From an uncultured Bacteroidia bacterium (GTDB lineage Bacteria > Bacteroidota > Bacteroidia > Bacteroidales > UBA932): 64,000 nucleotides of DNA. Below, piece by piece: positions 7,653 through 16,359 of this stretch (position 1 is the first letter of the stretch; every line of letters begins with the position of its first letter). A model generated the notes under the pieces. The model did not search any database, had not been told where the DNA came from, and was given only the letters and a program-made list of their open reading frames with translations. The stretch spans positions 1 to 64,000 of the forward strand of contig CACZMF010000015.1 in the NCBI GenBank assembly GCA_902782225.1. Direction: 5' to 3'. A program made the position numbers and the translations under genes.

Positions 7653-8114
7653 ATGAAAGAATCTTTCGAAAAGAAGCTTGATTTCGTGGTCAGACATTAC
7701 AAAGAAGGTCTGTTTGACACCCGGAAAGCGATAGAGCGCCTGCACGGCAGCTTTGCGGACTCTCGTCCTGTCCGGAAGTGGTGGAGCGTGTTGGCCGCAG
7801 CCGCTGCGTCCGTGGCGGTGGCGTTCGCCGCGGGGTATGGAATCTACAGCTCAGTCAGTGATTCTTCCGCTCCGGATCAAAAGCCTGCCGCAACTCCGGC
7901 CCAAACGCCTCCGGAGGCTCCCGCAGCCCACGTTTTCATCTTTAAAGACACCCCTGTCGCCGAAGTCCTGAAGGAGCTGGGAGACTACTATGGCTGCACG
8001 CTGAGCGCTTCTCCCACCAGCAAGCACCTGACGGCAACTTTCCCTGAGGATGATCTCGACACGATACTGTCCGTCATCGAATCGGCCCTGGATATAGATA
8101 TCACGGCGGAATAA
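7653..8114 (+). CDS. Shortened FecR-like anti-sigma factor
   Basis: A 153-residue membrane protein. Residues 1-40 are cytoplasmic, one transmembrane helix follows (~45-65, rich in Ala/Val), then a Pro/Ala linker. A C-terminal domain of ~60 residues (FKDTPVAEVLKELGDYYGC, TFPEDDLDTILSVIESAL) matches the DUF4974/STN-like domain found at the end of FecR proteins. The usual central FecR domain is absent, and typical members are about twice as long. The role is inferred from its place after the ECF sigma gene. It would hold sigma at the membrane until the STN domain of the receptor (2996-5434) signals. The ATG at 7653 is preferred to the GTG just before it. Confidence 0.7.
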   Translation: MKESFEKKLDFVVRHYKEGLFDTRKAIERLHGSFADSRPVRKWWSVLAAAAASVAVAFAAGYGIYSSVSDSSAPDQKPAATPAQTPPEAPAAHVFIFKDTPVAEVLKELGDYYGCTLSASPTSKHLTATFPEDDLDTILSVIESALDIDITAE

Positions 8115-8141
8115 TCAAATTATTTGACTATCTTCGCAAGT

Positions 8142-9869
8142 ATGAAACGATTCATGCTTGTGCTTGCGTGCGCCGTAGCGGCGGTCGCGGCGATACAGAA
8201 GGCTGAGGCCTGCACCAACGTCATCATATCCCCCGGCGCCAGCGCCGACGGCTCCTCCATGGTCTCCTACGCCGCCGACTCCCACTGGCTCTTCGGTGAG
8301 CTGTATTTCCGCAAGGCCGCCAAATGGAGGCCGGGCACCCAGCTCGCCATCTACGAATGGGACACCAATAAGCCCCTCGGCAGCATCGCCCAGGCAGCGC
8401 AGACCTACCAGACCGTGGGCAACATCAACGAGCACCAGCTAATCATCGGCGAGACCACCTGGGGCGGCCGCGAAGAGCAGGTCGACACCCTCGGCGTAAT
8501 GGACTACGGCTCACTGATCTACATCACTCTCCAGCGCGCCCGCACCGCCCGTGAGGCCATACAGACCATCGTGGCCCTCGCCAACGAATACGGCTACCCC
8601 TCCGAAGGCGAGACCTTCAGCATCGCCGACCCTCAGGAGGCCTGGGTCATGGACCTTGTGGGCAAGGGCTCCGGCGGCAACAAGGGCATAGTCTGGGTGG
8701 CCCGCCGCATCCCCGACGGCTACATCTGCGCCCATGCCAACCAGGCCCGCATCACCCGCTTCCCCCTCAATGACCCCGACAACTGCCTCTACGCCCCCGA
8801 TGTGATCAGCTACGCCCGGCAGCAGGAATGGTACTCCGGGGCCGACGAGGATTTCAGCTTCCGCGACGTCTACAATCCACTCGACTTCGGCGGCGCCCGC
8901 GGCTGCGAAGCCCGTGCCTGGTCTGCCTTCAACATCCTCTGCGACGGCCAGTTCACCTATATGGACGGCGGCACCGAGGTGACCCGCCCCGCCTCCGACT
9001 GGCTCGAATACGCAATGGGCCACGACCTCAAGGGCGAAATGCCGCTCTTCGTGAAGCCGTCCCGCAAGATCAGCGTCAAGGACGTCGCCGACGTGATGCG
9101 CGACCACTATGAAGGCACGCCCATGGATATGCGCGTGGACATCGGAGCCGGCGGCAACGCCTGCCCCTACCGCTGGCGCCCCATGAACTTCAAATGGGAA
9201 GGCAAGACCTACGTCAACGAGCGCGCCATCGCCACCCAGCAGACCGGATTCTGGTTCGTGGCCCAGGCCCGCAGCTGGCTCCCCGACACCATCGGCGCTC
9301 TCATCTGGTTCGGCTGCGACGATGCAGCAACTTCTTATTTGACACCGATTTACGCCAACACCAAGGAGGTCCCCGAATGCCTGCGCGAAGGCAACGGCGA
9401 CCTGCTCCACTACAGCGCCACCTCCCAGTTCTGGATGTGCAACCGCGTGACCAATTCCTGCTACAGGATGTACGACGCAATGGAGCCCGTGGTGCGCGAA
9501 TCCATCGACCTCTTCGAGAACAAGATGCTGTCGGAAGCCGTGCCCGAAATGGATGCCCGGCTGCTGAAGATATACAACGGCCGCGGCGGCAAGCCCGGCA
9601 GGCGCGGAGCAGTACGCCGCACCATCAAGGCGCTCACGAAGTTCACAGTGCAGACCGCCCAGGAGCAGTTCGGCCGCTGGGTCGATATGGAGCAGATGCT
9701 CACCGTCAAGTTCATCGACGGCAACGTGAAGGCCCAGGACGCCGAGGGCAACTTCCTCCACAGCAAGTACTCCGCCGGCATTCCCGACGGCCTGAAGCAG
9801 CCCGGCTACACCGACCGCTGGAAAGCCGCCGTGGCCCGCGACGCCGGCTCCGTGCTCGAAGTCAGATAA
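8142..9869 (+). CDS. C69-family dipeptidase, exported
   Basis: A 575-residue Ntn-hydrolase-type peptidase. The chosen start (ATG at 8142) gives a signal peptide ending KAEA, followed directly by Cys-24 in CTNVIISPGASADGSSM. In family C69 (PepD-like dipeptidases) this cysteine becomes the N-terminal catalytic nucleophile after processing. Further family features are the GETTWGGRE segment, EGETFSIADPQEAWVMDL and HANQARITRFPL. It probably cleaves dipeptides in the periplasm. It is the first of six co-directional genes for exported proteins. A weak TATCTTCG at 8129-8136 would place the transcript start almost at the ATG. Confidence 0.88.
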   Translation: MKRFMLVLACAVAAVAAIQKAEACTNVIISPGASADGSSMVSYAADSHWLFGELYFRKAAKWRPGTQLAIYEWDTNKPLGSIAQAAQTYQTVGNINEHQLIIGETTWGGREEQVDTLGVMDYGSLIYITLQRARTAREAIQTIVALANEYGYPSEGETFSIADPQEAWVMDLVGKGSGGNKGIVWVARRIPDGYICAHANQARITRFPLNDPDNCLYAPDVISYARQQEWYSGADEDFSFRDVYNPLDFGGARGCEARAWSAFNILCDGQFTYMDGGTEVTRPASDWLEYAMGHDLKGEMPLFVKPSRKISVKDVADVMRDHYEGTPMDMRVDIGAGGNACPYRWRPMNFKWEGKTYVNERAIATQQTGFWFVAQARSWLPDTIGALIWFGCDDAATSYLTPIYANTKEVPECLREGNGDLLHYSATSQFWMCNRVTNSCYRMYDAMEPVVRESIDLFENKMLSEAVPEMDARLLKIYNGRGGKPGRRGAVRRTIKALTKFTVQTAQEQFGRWVDMEQMLTVKFIDGNVKAQDAEGNFLHSKYSAGIPDGLKQPGYTDRWKAAVARDAGSVLEVR

Positions 9870-9881
9870 CCATTGATAAAA

Positions 9882-10961
9882 ATGAAAAAACTTCTCACGA
9901 TCCTGTGCCTGCTCGCCGCCGCGGCCCCTTTTGCCAGCGGCCAGGCCTCAGACGTAATCAAACCCGATTCCGAAATCCGGGAAGACGGCGCCCACGTGGA
10001 CGAAATATCGTTCGACACCCGCGCCTCCTTCCACCAGCAGACGGAAGACGGGGTCTATGGCTCCCACTTCCAGGGAGAGTACCTCAACCTGCACATTATC
10101 GGGCAGCTCGCCGACGGGCTCACCTTCCGTGTGCGCCAGCGCCTCAACCGCAAGATCGACGACGACAACCCCTTCAGCGCCACCGACTTCCTGTGGCTGA
10201 AGTGGCAGGCCCACCCCAAGTGGTCGTTCACCTTCGGCAAGCAGCCCATACTCGTGGGCGGATATGAAATCGACTCCGCCCCCATCGACGTCTACTACTA
10301 CGGCGCCTTCTCCCTCCACCTCTACCAATACTACGCCTTCGGCGCTTCGGCAAACTTCCATCCCGCTGAAGGACAGACGGTTTCGGTGCAGTTCATCCCT
10401 TCGCCCATTTCCCCGGTCACGCAGAACGCCTACTCCTACAACCTCTACTGGAACGGTCACTTCTGGCCCTGGTGGAAGACCATCTGGAGCTACAACCTCG
10501 TGGAGGACGAGCTCCACAGGAAGATGAACTGGATAGCGCTCGGCAACAAGTTCGACATGGGCAAACTCGTTGTGGACGTGGACCTTATCGACCGCGTGGC
10601 TTTCAAGCAGAAGCACCCGTTCTCCGACTGGTCGGCCATCCTGAAGGCCATCCTGACGCTCGGCAAGTGGAACATCTGCACCAAGGTCGGCTACGAGCGC
10701 AACGACGCCTCCAACGTGGATCCCGACTGGCTCGCCGAATGGGACGACAAGGTGGCACCGACCCACAAGGGCTCCTTCGACCTCGTGCTCCCCGCGGGCA
10801 ACGACTACTTCTACTACGGCGCCGGCGTGGAGTTTTTCCCGCTGGGCAACGAGAAACTCAGGATCCACGCCGCCTACATCGGCGACAACCACGACCGCGC
10901 CCATAATTTCGACGTCGGCCTGACCTGGCGCTTCTCCGCTTATAAAAGGCACAAACTTTGA
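9882..10961 (+). CDS. Outer-membrane porin-like barrel protein
   Basis: A 359-residue exported protein from the ATG at 9882 (MKKLLTILCLLAAAAPFASG, signal peptide). The mature protein is made of alternating amphipathic strands rich in Tyr, Trp and Phe (SFDTRASFHQQ, LTFRVRQRLN, KWSFTFGKQPILVGGYEID, FDVGLTWRFSAY), as expected for a porin of the phosphate-selective O/P type. It begins 12 bp after the C69 peptidase gene, suggesting co-transcription. The substrate cannot be read; uptake of small products made by the neighbouring enzymes is one possibility. Confidence 0.75.
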   Translation: MKKLLTILCLLAAAAPFASGQASDVIKPDSEIREDGAHVDEISFDTRASFHQQTEDGVYGSHFQGEYLNLHIIGQLADGLTFRVRQRLNRKIDDDNPFSATDFLWLKWQAHPKWSFTFGKQPILVGGYEIDSAPIDVYYYGAFSLHLYQYYAFGASANFHPAEGQTVSVQFIPSPISPVTQNAYSYNLYWNGHFWPWWKTIWSYNLVEDELHRKMNWIALGNKFDMGKLVVDVDLIDRVAFKQKHPFSDWSAILKAILTLGKWNICTKVGYERNDASNVDPDWLAEWDDKVAPTHKGSFDLVLPAGNDYFYYGAGVEFFPLGNEKLRIHAAYIGDNHDRAHNFDVGLTWRFSAYKRHKL

Positions 10962-10983
10962 TAGTACATAATTGCATATTAAT

Positions 10984-12414
10984 ATGATACGTAGAGACTT
11001 CCTGAAGACCCTGGGCGTCGCGGCCGCTGGAGCAGCCGTGGGTCTGCCCGCCGCCGCTGCGACCGCCCGTTCGGCCGCCAACCGTGAACTCATCGACGGG
11101 GTCGAACCCGGCGGTTCCCTCAACGGCCTGGATCTCAACCTCCGTCCCATCAAGCCGGAGGTGGACAAGCAGGTGACCGTGATAATCATAGGCGCAGGCA
11201 ACCGCGGAAGCACCTACGCCCGCTATGCCGAAATGTTCCCCTACGCCCTCAAGGTCGTGGGTGTGTCCGACATCCTGGAGCACCGCTGCCGCAGGATGGC
11301 CGACAAGCACGGCGTTCCCGCCGAGCACCGTTTCGGCGACTGGAGCGAAGTCTTCAAGGTGCCCAAATTCGCCGACGCCGTGGTCGTGTCCACCCCGGAC
11401 GACGTCCATTACGCCCCTTGCATGAAGGCAATAGAGATGGGTTATCACGTGCTTCTCGAGAAGCCCGTGTCGCCCACCGAGAAGGAGTGCCGGAACATCC
11501 TCGCGCAGGCAAAGAAGTACGACCGCATCGTGGCCGTCTGCCATGTGCTGCGTTATGCTCCTTATTTCGTCGCGCTTAGGGAAATCGTGCGCAGCGGCGC
11601 CATCGGCGAGCTGGTGAGCGTCCAGCATATGGAGCCCATCCAGTATGCCCATATGGCCCACTCATACGTGCGCGGCAACTGGCGCAATTCAAAGCTCTCC
11701 ACGCCTATCATCCTGGCCAAGTCCTGCCACGACCTCGACATCCTGCGCTGGCTCATCGACAAGCCCTGCAAGACCATAGTCGCAGACGGCTCCCTGCACC
11801 TATTCAAGCCGGAGAACGCCCCCGAAGGCGCCCCTCTGAAGTGCACCGACGGATGCCCGCACGAGAGCACCTGCCCTTATTCCGCCATCGACATCTACAC
11901 CAAGCAGAAGCGCCACCTCGGCGTGTTCGACCTCGACGGCAACAAGGATCCCGACTTCATCCTGCAGCGCCTGCTCACTCCGCCGTACGACAGCTACGCC
12001 CGCTGCGTCTATCACTGCGACAACGACCAGCCGGACCACTACGTGGCCGAAATGGTGTTCGAAGGCGGCAAGACTGCGGCCTTCTCGATGGAGGCCTTCG
12101 CCCCCTACGGCGGCCGCCGCACCCGAATAATGGGCACGATGGGCTACATCGAAGGCGACGGCTCCAAGTTCACTCTCTGGGATTTCCAGACCCGCACCCC
12201 CAAAGTCTGGGACAGGAAGGTCAGCGAAATCCAGGAATACAAAGGCGCCGGCCACGGCGGCGGCGACTACGCCCTCGAGCGCGACTTCGTGGAGGCTGTG
12301 GCCTTCAACGACCCCGGCCGCCTTTCCAGCACCATCGACGTCTCGATCGAGAGCCACGTGATGGGCTTCGCCGCCGAGCGCAGCCGCCGCTCCGGCCGCA
12401 AGGAAAAGGTATAA
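10984..12414 (+). CDS. Tat-exported Gfo/Idh/MocA-family oxidoreductase
   Basis: A 476-residue protein. Starting at the ATG at 10984 gives MIRRDFLKTLGVAAAGAA, a twin-arginine signal. The NAD(P)-binding fold follows at residues ~65-190 (VIIIGAGNRGSTYARYAEM, then LLEKPVSPTEKECRN). A cysteine cluster CTDGCPHESTCPYSA lies near residue 285, as in the subgroup of periplasmic Gfo/Idh/MocA proteins. Members oxidise or reduce sugar-like substrates, and Tat export suggests it folds with its cofactor before export. It lies in a run with the C69 peptidase and porin. The substrate is unknown. Confidence 0.85.
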   Translation: MIRRDFLKTLGVAAAGAAVGLPAAAATARSAANRELIDGVEPGGSLNGLDLNLRPIKPEVDKQVTVIIIGAGNRGSTYARYAEMFPYALKVVGVSDILEHRCRRMADKHGVPAEHRFGDWSEVFKVPKFADAVVVSTPDDVHYAPCMKAIEMGYHVLLEKPVSPTEKECRNILAQAKKYDRIVAVCHVLRYAPYFVALREIVRSGAIGELVSVQHMEPIQYAHMAHSYVRGNWRNSKLSTPIILAKSCHDLDILRWLIDKPCKTIVADGSLHLFKPENAPEGAPLKCTDGCPHESTCPYSAIDIYTKQKRHLGVFDLDGNKDPDFILQRLLTPPYDSYARCVYHCDNDQPDHYVAEMVFEGGKTAAFSMEAFAPYGGRRTRIMGTMGYIEGDGSKFTLWDFQTRTPKVWDRKVSEIQEYKGAGHGGGDYALERDFVEAVAFNDPGRLSSTIDVSIESHVMGFAAERSRRSGRKEKV

Positions 12415-12415
12415 C

Positions 12416-12441
12416 GTCATTCTGAACGAAGTGAAGAATCT
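12416..12441 (+). repeat. Interspersed repeat overlapping a start codon
   Basis: A second copy of the GTCATTCTGAAC...GAAGAATCT repeat (compare 217-242). It begins two bases after the oxidoreductase stop codon and its last 11 bases encode the start codon and first residues of the next protein. Confidence 0.85.
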
Positions 12442-14383
12442 CCTCCTCGTACTGCTTCTCGCCGCCGCCAGCCTGGCGTCGCAGGCCCAGTCCATACCCG
12501 TGAACACCAAGTTCGGCGCCGTCTCCGACGCCGAACTTGAGCTTACGGAATATGCCCAGGACACCTCCGCGGCCGTGCTGGTGCTCTACCGCCACCGCGA
12601 CGTCCTGATCTCCCTCAACGGCCAGGGAGAATTCTACCGCAAGGAGGTCTTCCAAGAAAGGGTGAAGATCCTCAAAGAGTCCGGCAAATCTTACCCGGAA
12701 TACAAGCTCTACTACCGTGAGCCTCAGGATTTCGTCACCGACATCAAGGTCGTGACCTACAACATGTCCGGCGGCAAGAAGACCACCGACAAGCTGTCGA
12801 AAAAGATGATTTTTGACGAGGAGGTCAGCGGCAAGATCCACTCCGTCTCCTTCGCCGCCGAGAACGTGCGCGTCGGCTCCGTGGTCGAAGTCACCTACAC
12901 GCAGAAGAACCCCCGCATCGCCGATTTCGACGGCATCAGCCTGCAGGACGACGTGCCGCTGAACCTTTGCGAGGCGACCGTGGCCTACATCCCCTGCTTC
13001 ATCTACAACATCCACAAGAGAGGCACGCTCTCCTGCGTCAACTACCGCGAGCTTGGCAAGGAAAGGGTCAACACCTCCGGCGGAGGCGTGTTTGAAATGA
13101 ACCAGGTCATCGACCACTACAGGGCCTACAACGTGCCGGCCATGAAGGACGCGCCGCGCTGCTACTGCCCTGATTTCTACAAACTTGCCTACGACTACGA
13201 CCTCCGCGCCTACGATTTCGACGGCGAGCACCACCAGGACTACAGCACCACCTGGGAGAACGTGGACGACCAGGTCCGCAAGGCCGGCATAATCAAGGAG
13301 TTCTACGACAAGTCCCGCATCGAAGCCGGCCCGCTCGTGACCGACGACGAAGTTGAGACCATCACCCGTATCCGCAACCTCGTGTGTGCCCTTGTCACGT
13401 GGAACGGCAAGCGCGGCATAAGCCCCCAGCCTGCCAAGGCCTTCAAGGCCCACGAAGGCAACGCCTGCGACATCGCAGCACTGGTGGCCGAGTGCCTCGG
13501 GGATGCCGGCTACAAGGTCGTGCCCGTGTTCCTGATGACCCGCGACCGCGGCGAAATCCTTGACCACCAGGTCAAAATCGACGCCTTCAACACCGTCGTC
13601 CTCCAGGTCACCGGCCCGTCCGGCAAGGTCCGTTACATCGACCCCGCCTCCGCCGGCACCGCCGTGGACGTGATGGCAGGCAGGTGCACCGTGAAGCGCG
13701 CCCGCGTGATTCCCCGGGAGGGCGCCGGCAAATGGGTGGACCTCAGCAAGCTCAGCAGCAACCGCTACATCCGCACCGACACCCTGTCCGTCACCTCAGA
13801 CGGCATAATCCACGGCCGCACCGCCGAGACCGGCTTCAACAGCAACGCCGGCGACATGAAAGCCGCCTACTCCCGTTTCTCAGGGAAGGCAGACTTCATA
13901 TCGCAGATTGAAACGGACTGCGGCATAGAAATAGACTCCCTGCGCACGGAAGGGATGGACAAATGGGGCCCTCAGGCCTCCGTGCACTACACCTGGCAGA
14001 CGCCCGCCGTGCGTTCCGGTGACCTGCTGTATATCAGGCCCTTCGTGGATAAGCTGCACACTGAATCCACCTTCAGGAGCCCCGAACGCATGGTTCCCGT
14101 GGACTTCCCCTTCAGCGAGACCGGCTACTATTCGGTGACCATCGACGTCCCGGAAGGCTGGGCCGTGGAGTCGTTGCCGCCGACCGTGTACTTTGAAGAA
14201 AAGAACGTCAAGTGCCAGGCATCCATGAGGGCAGTTTCCGACGGGGAGCACACGGTCTCCGTGAACCTCCGCTACAGCAACGGACAGCTCCAGGTGCCCG
14301 TGGACGAATACCAGGAATTCCGTAAATACTGGGAGCGGCTGTGCGGAATATACAACGTGACGATAGTACTTAAAAAGATATGA
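12431..14383 (+). CDS. DUF3857/transglutaminase-like protein, probably inactive (copy 1)
   Basis: A 650-residue exported protein starting at GTG 12431 (signal peptide MKNLLLVLLLAAASLASQAQ). Residues ~25-230 match DUF3857 (VKILKESGKSYPEYKLYY, VRVGSVVEVTYTQKNPR). The transglutaminase-like core lies at ~300-440. The family nucleophile motif GDCK reads GNACD here, and the histidine of the FNHV-type motif is replaced by Thr (FNTVVLQV), so catalysis is probably lost. The C-terminal third is beta-rich. The start codon lies inside an interspersed repeat. It overlaps the next paralogue by ATGA. The function is unknown; a binding or scaffold role is possible. Confidence 0.8.
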   Translation: MKNLLLVLLLAAASLASQAQSIPVNTKFGAVSDAELELTEYAQDTSAAVLVLYRHRDVLISLNGQGEFYRKEVFQERVKILKESGKSYPEYKLYYREPQDFVTDIKVVTYNMSGGKKTTDKLSKKMIFDEEVSGKIHSVSFAAENVRVGSVVEVTYTQKNPRIADFDGISLQDDVPLNLCEATVAYIPCFIYNIHKRGTLSCVNYRELGKERVNTSGGGVFEMNQVIDHYRAYNVPAMKDAPRCYCPDFYKLAYDYDLRAYDFDGEHHQDYSTTWENVDDQVRKAGIIKEFYDKSRIEAGPLVTDDEVETITRIRNLVCALVTWNGKRGISPQPAKAFKAHEGNACDIAALVAECLGDAGYKVVPVFLMTRDRGEILDHQVKIDAFNTVVLQVTGPSGKVRYIDPASAGTAVDVMAGRCTVKRARVIPREGAGKWVDLSKLSSNRYIRTDTLSVTSDGIIHGRTAETGFNSNAGDMKAAYSRFSGKADFISQIETDCGIEIDSLRTEGMDKWGPQASVHYTWQTPAVRSGDLLYIRPFVDKLHTESTFRSPERMVPVDFPFSETGYYSVTIDVPEGWAVESLPPTVYFEEKNVKCQASMRAVSDGEHTVSVNLRYSNGQLQVPVDEYQEFRKYWERLCGIYNVTIVLKKI

Positions 14384-16359
14384 AAAATTTTAAATTCCTT
14401 CTCATCCCGGCGCTTCTTTTCCTTTCAATGGCTGCCCGGGCACAATCGATTCCCGTCAACCCCAAGTTCGGCGCCGTCTCGGATGCCGAGCTGGAAATGA
14501 CCACATACCAGCCGGACACGTCCGCCGCCGTGGTGGTGCTTTGGCGCCGCCTGGAAGTGGAGGCCGCGTTCTCCGGCTCCTTCGGCCTCACCCGCAAGGT
14601 CACCCTCACCGAACGCGTCAAGATACTTAAGGAATCGGGCAAAAGCTACCCCGACCTCAAGGTCTACTATAGCACGGCCACCGATCCCCGGGAAAGCGTC
14701 TCGGGCATCAAAATGGTCACATACAACAAGGACGGCGGCAAGAAAACCGTCGACAAGCTGAACAAGAAGATGATTTTCGACGAGGAGGTCAGCGACAAGC
14801 GCCGCTCGGTCAGCTTCTCCGCGCAGAACGTGCGCGTAGGCTCCGTAGTGGAGTACACCTTCACCACCGAGTCCCCCCGCGTGACCGATATCGGAACCAT
14901 CTTCCTGCAGACAGGCGTGCCGGTGAACCTGTCAGAAGCCATATTCACCCGCGCCCGCTACTTCGACTTCAACCGCATCACACGCGGCTTCGTGCACTGC
15001 ACGAGCGAAACGACGATAGAGAACAGCTCCACCATACTCCAGGGCGGCGCCAGCATAGACTACGACATCATCGTGGACAAGCACCGCGCCGTCGACGTGC
15101 CCGCGCTGAAGTCGGCCCCGCACTGCTACTGCCCCGACCTCTACCGCCTAGGTTTCGAGTACGAGCTCCGCAGCTTCAACGCCGACAACCTCTACTACAA
15201 GGACTTCAGTTCCAACTGGGCCACCGTGGATAAGACCATAAAAGACAGCGGATTGCTGTCAGACTTCTATGCCAGGTCGCGCTTCGAGGCAGAGGCTGCC
15301 GAGGCCAAGGCCAGCGCCGCCGACGAGGCCGGCCAGGTGGCAGCTATACGCAACGCCGTAGTCGCAAAGGTGCGCTGGAACGGCAAGAAGAGCATATGGC
15401 CCTCGGCCGCCAAGGCCTTCAAGGAGCAGGAGGGCAACAGCGCCGACATCAACGCCCTTGTGGCTGCAGCCCTCGGAGGGGCGGGCTTCAAGGTGGAGCC
15501 GGTGTTCCTGGACACACGTGACAACGGCCTGCTGATGGACTACCACGTCAGCGTGGATGCTTTCAATGCCGTGATCCTGAAGGTCACGGCTCCTTCCGGT
15601 GCCGGCTGGTTCATGGAAGCGGCCGACGACAAGGGCTACCTCAACGTGCTGCCGGTCAATTATCTGGTGGAGCGTGCCCGTGTGGTCACGAAGAAGGACG
15701 CAGGCTACTGGGTGGACCTCAGCAAGCTCTGCCGCAACCAGCTGATCGACTCCGTGGAGATGGAGGTCGCCGCCGACGGTGCCATTACCGGGAAGCGCTC
15801 GCAGAAGGGATTCAACAACTGGGCGTGCACGATAAAGTCCACCCTGGGGACGGACAGTAAGCTCGAAAAGATTGCTGAAGCCATTGAGAATGAGGACGGT
15901 ATCGAGGTCGAGGACCTGAAGGTCGAAGGCAAGGACGTCTGGAGCCCGGAGGCTTCCATAAGTTACGGCTTCCGCAGCCAGGCCACTGCCGCCGGCAGCC
16001 TGCTCTACGTCCGTCCGTTCGTGACGAAGTACCATGATGCCGCCGATTTCCGTGCGTCCGAGCGCATAATCCCGGTCGAGTTCGCTTATCCTGAGACCGT
16101 CAACTACAGCGCCGCAATCACCATCCCCGAAGGCTGGACGGTGGAGTCGCTGCCGCAGCCGATGGTGATTCCCGGCAAGGTCGCCGACAGCCGCGTGGCC
16201 GTTCAATGCCTCTATGACGGCGAGCGCAAGGTGACGCTGAACTACCGCTTCACCCTCAACGGTCGCCTGGTGCAGGCCGCGCAGTACCCGGAACTCCGCA
16301 GTTATTGGGAGCAGCTGTGCAACGTCTACGAGACCACGATAGTGCTTAAGAAACTGTAA
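14380..16359 (+). CDS. DUF3857/transglutaminase-like protein, probably inactive (copy 2)
   Basis: A 659-residue paralogue of the preceding gene, sharing the mature N-terminus (AQSIPVNPKFGAVSDAELEM) and the VKILKESGKSYP and KKMIFDEEVS segments. It has signal peptide, DUF3857 domain, transglutaminase-like core and beta-rich C-terminus. The nucleophile region reads GNSADINAL with no cysteine, and the histidine position is Ala (FNAVILKV), so it is probably catalytically dead. Its ATG overlaps the previous stop by four bases, indicating translational coupling. It shares a TAATG junction with the third copy. Confidence 0.82.
   Translation: MKNFKFLLIPALLFLSMAARAQSIPVNPKFGAVSDAELEMTTYQPDTSAAVVVLWRRLEVEAAFSGSFGLTRKVTLTERVKILKESGKSYPDLKVYYSTATDPRESVSGIKMVTYNKDGGKKTVDKLNKKMIFDEEVSDKRRSVSFSAQNVRVGSVVEYTFTTESPRVTDIGTIFLQTGVPVNLSEAIFTRARYFDFNRITRGFVHCTSETTIENSSTILQGGASIDYDIIVDKHRAVDVPALKSAPHCYCPDLYRLGFEYELRSFNADNLYYKDFSSNWATVDKTIKDSGLLSDFYARSRFEAEAAEAKASAADEAGQVAAIRNAVVAKVRWNGKKSIWPSAAKAFKEQEGNSADINALVAAALGGAGFKVEPVFLDTRDNGLLMDYHVSVDAFNAVILKVTAPSGAGWFMEAADDKGYLNVLPVNYLVERARVVTKKDAGYWVDLSKLCRNQLIDSVEMEVAADGAITGKRSQKGFNNWACTIKSTLGTDSKLEKIAEAIENEDGIEVEDLKVEGKDVWSPEASISYGFRSQATAAGSLLYVRPFVTKYHDAADFRASERIIPVEFAYPETVNYSAAITIPEGWTVESLPQPMVIPGKVADSRVAVQCLYDGERKVTLNYRFTLNGRLVQAAQYPELRSYWEQLCNVYETTIVLKKL

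Noticed and set aside
14380-16359. Treating transglutaminase copies 1 and 2 as pseudogenes
   Set aside because: Frames are full length with signal peptides, coupled start codons and conserved domain structure; only catalytic residues differ.
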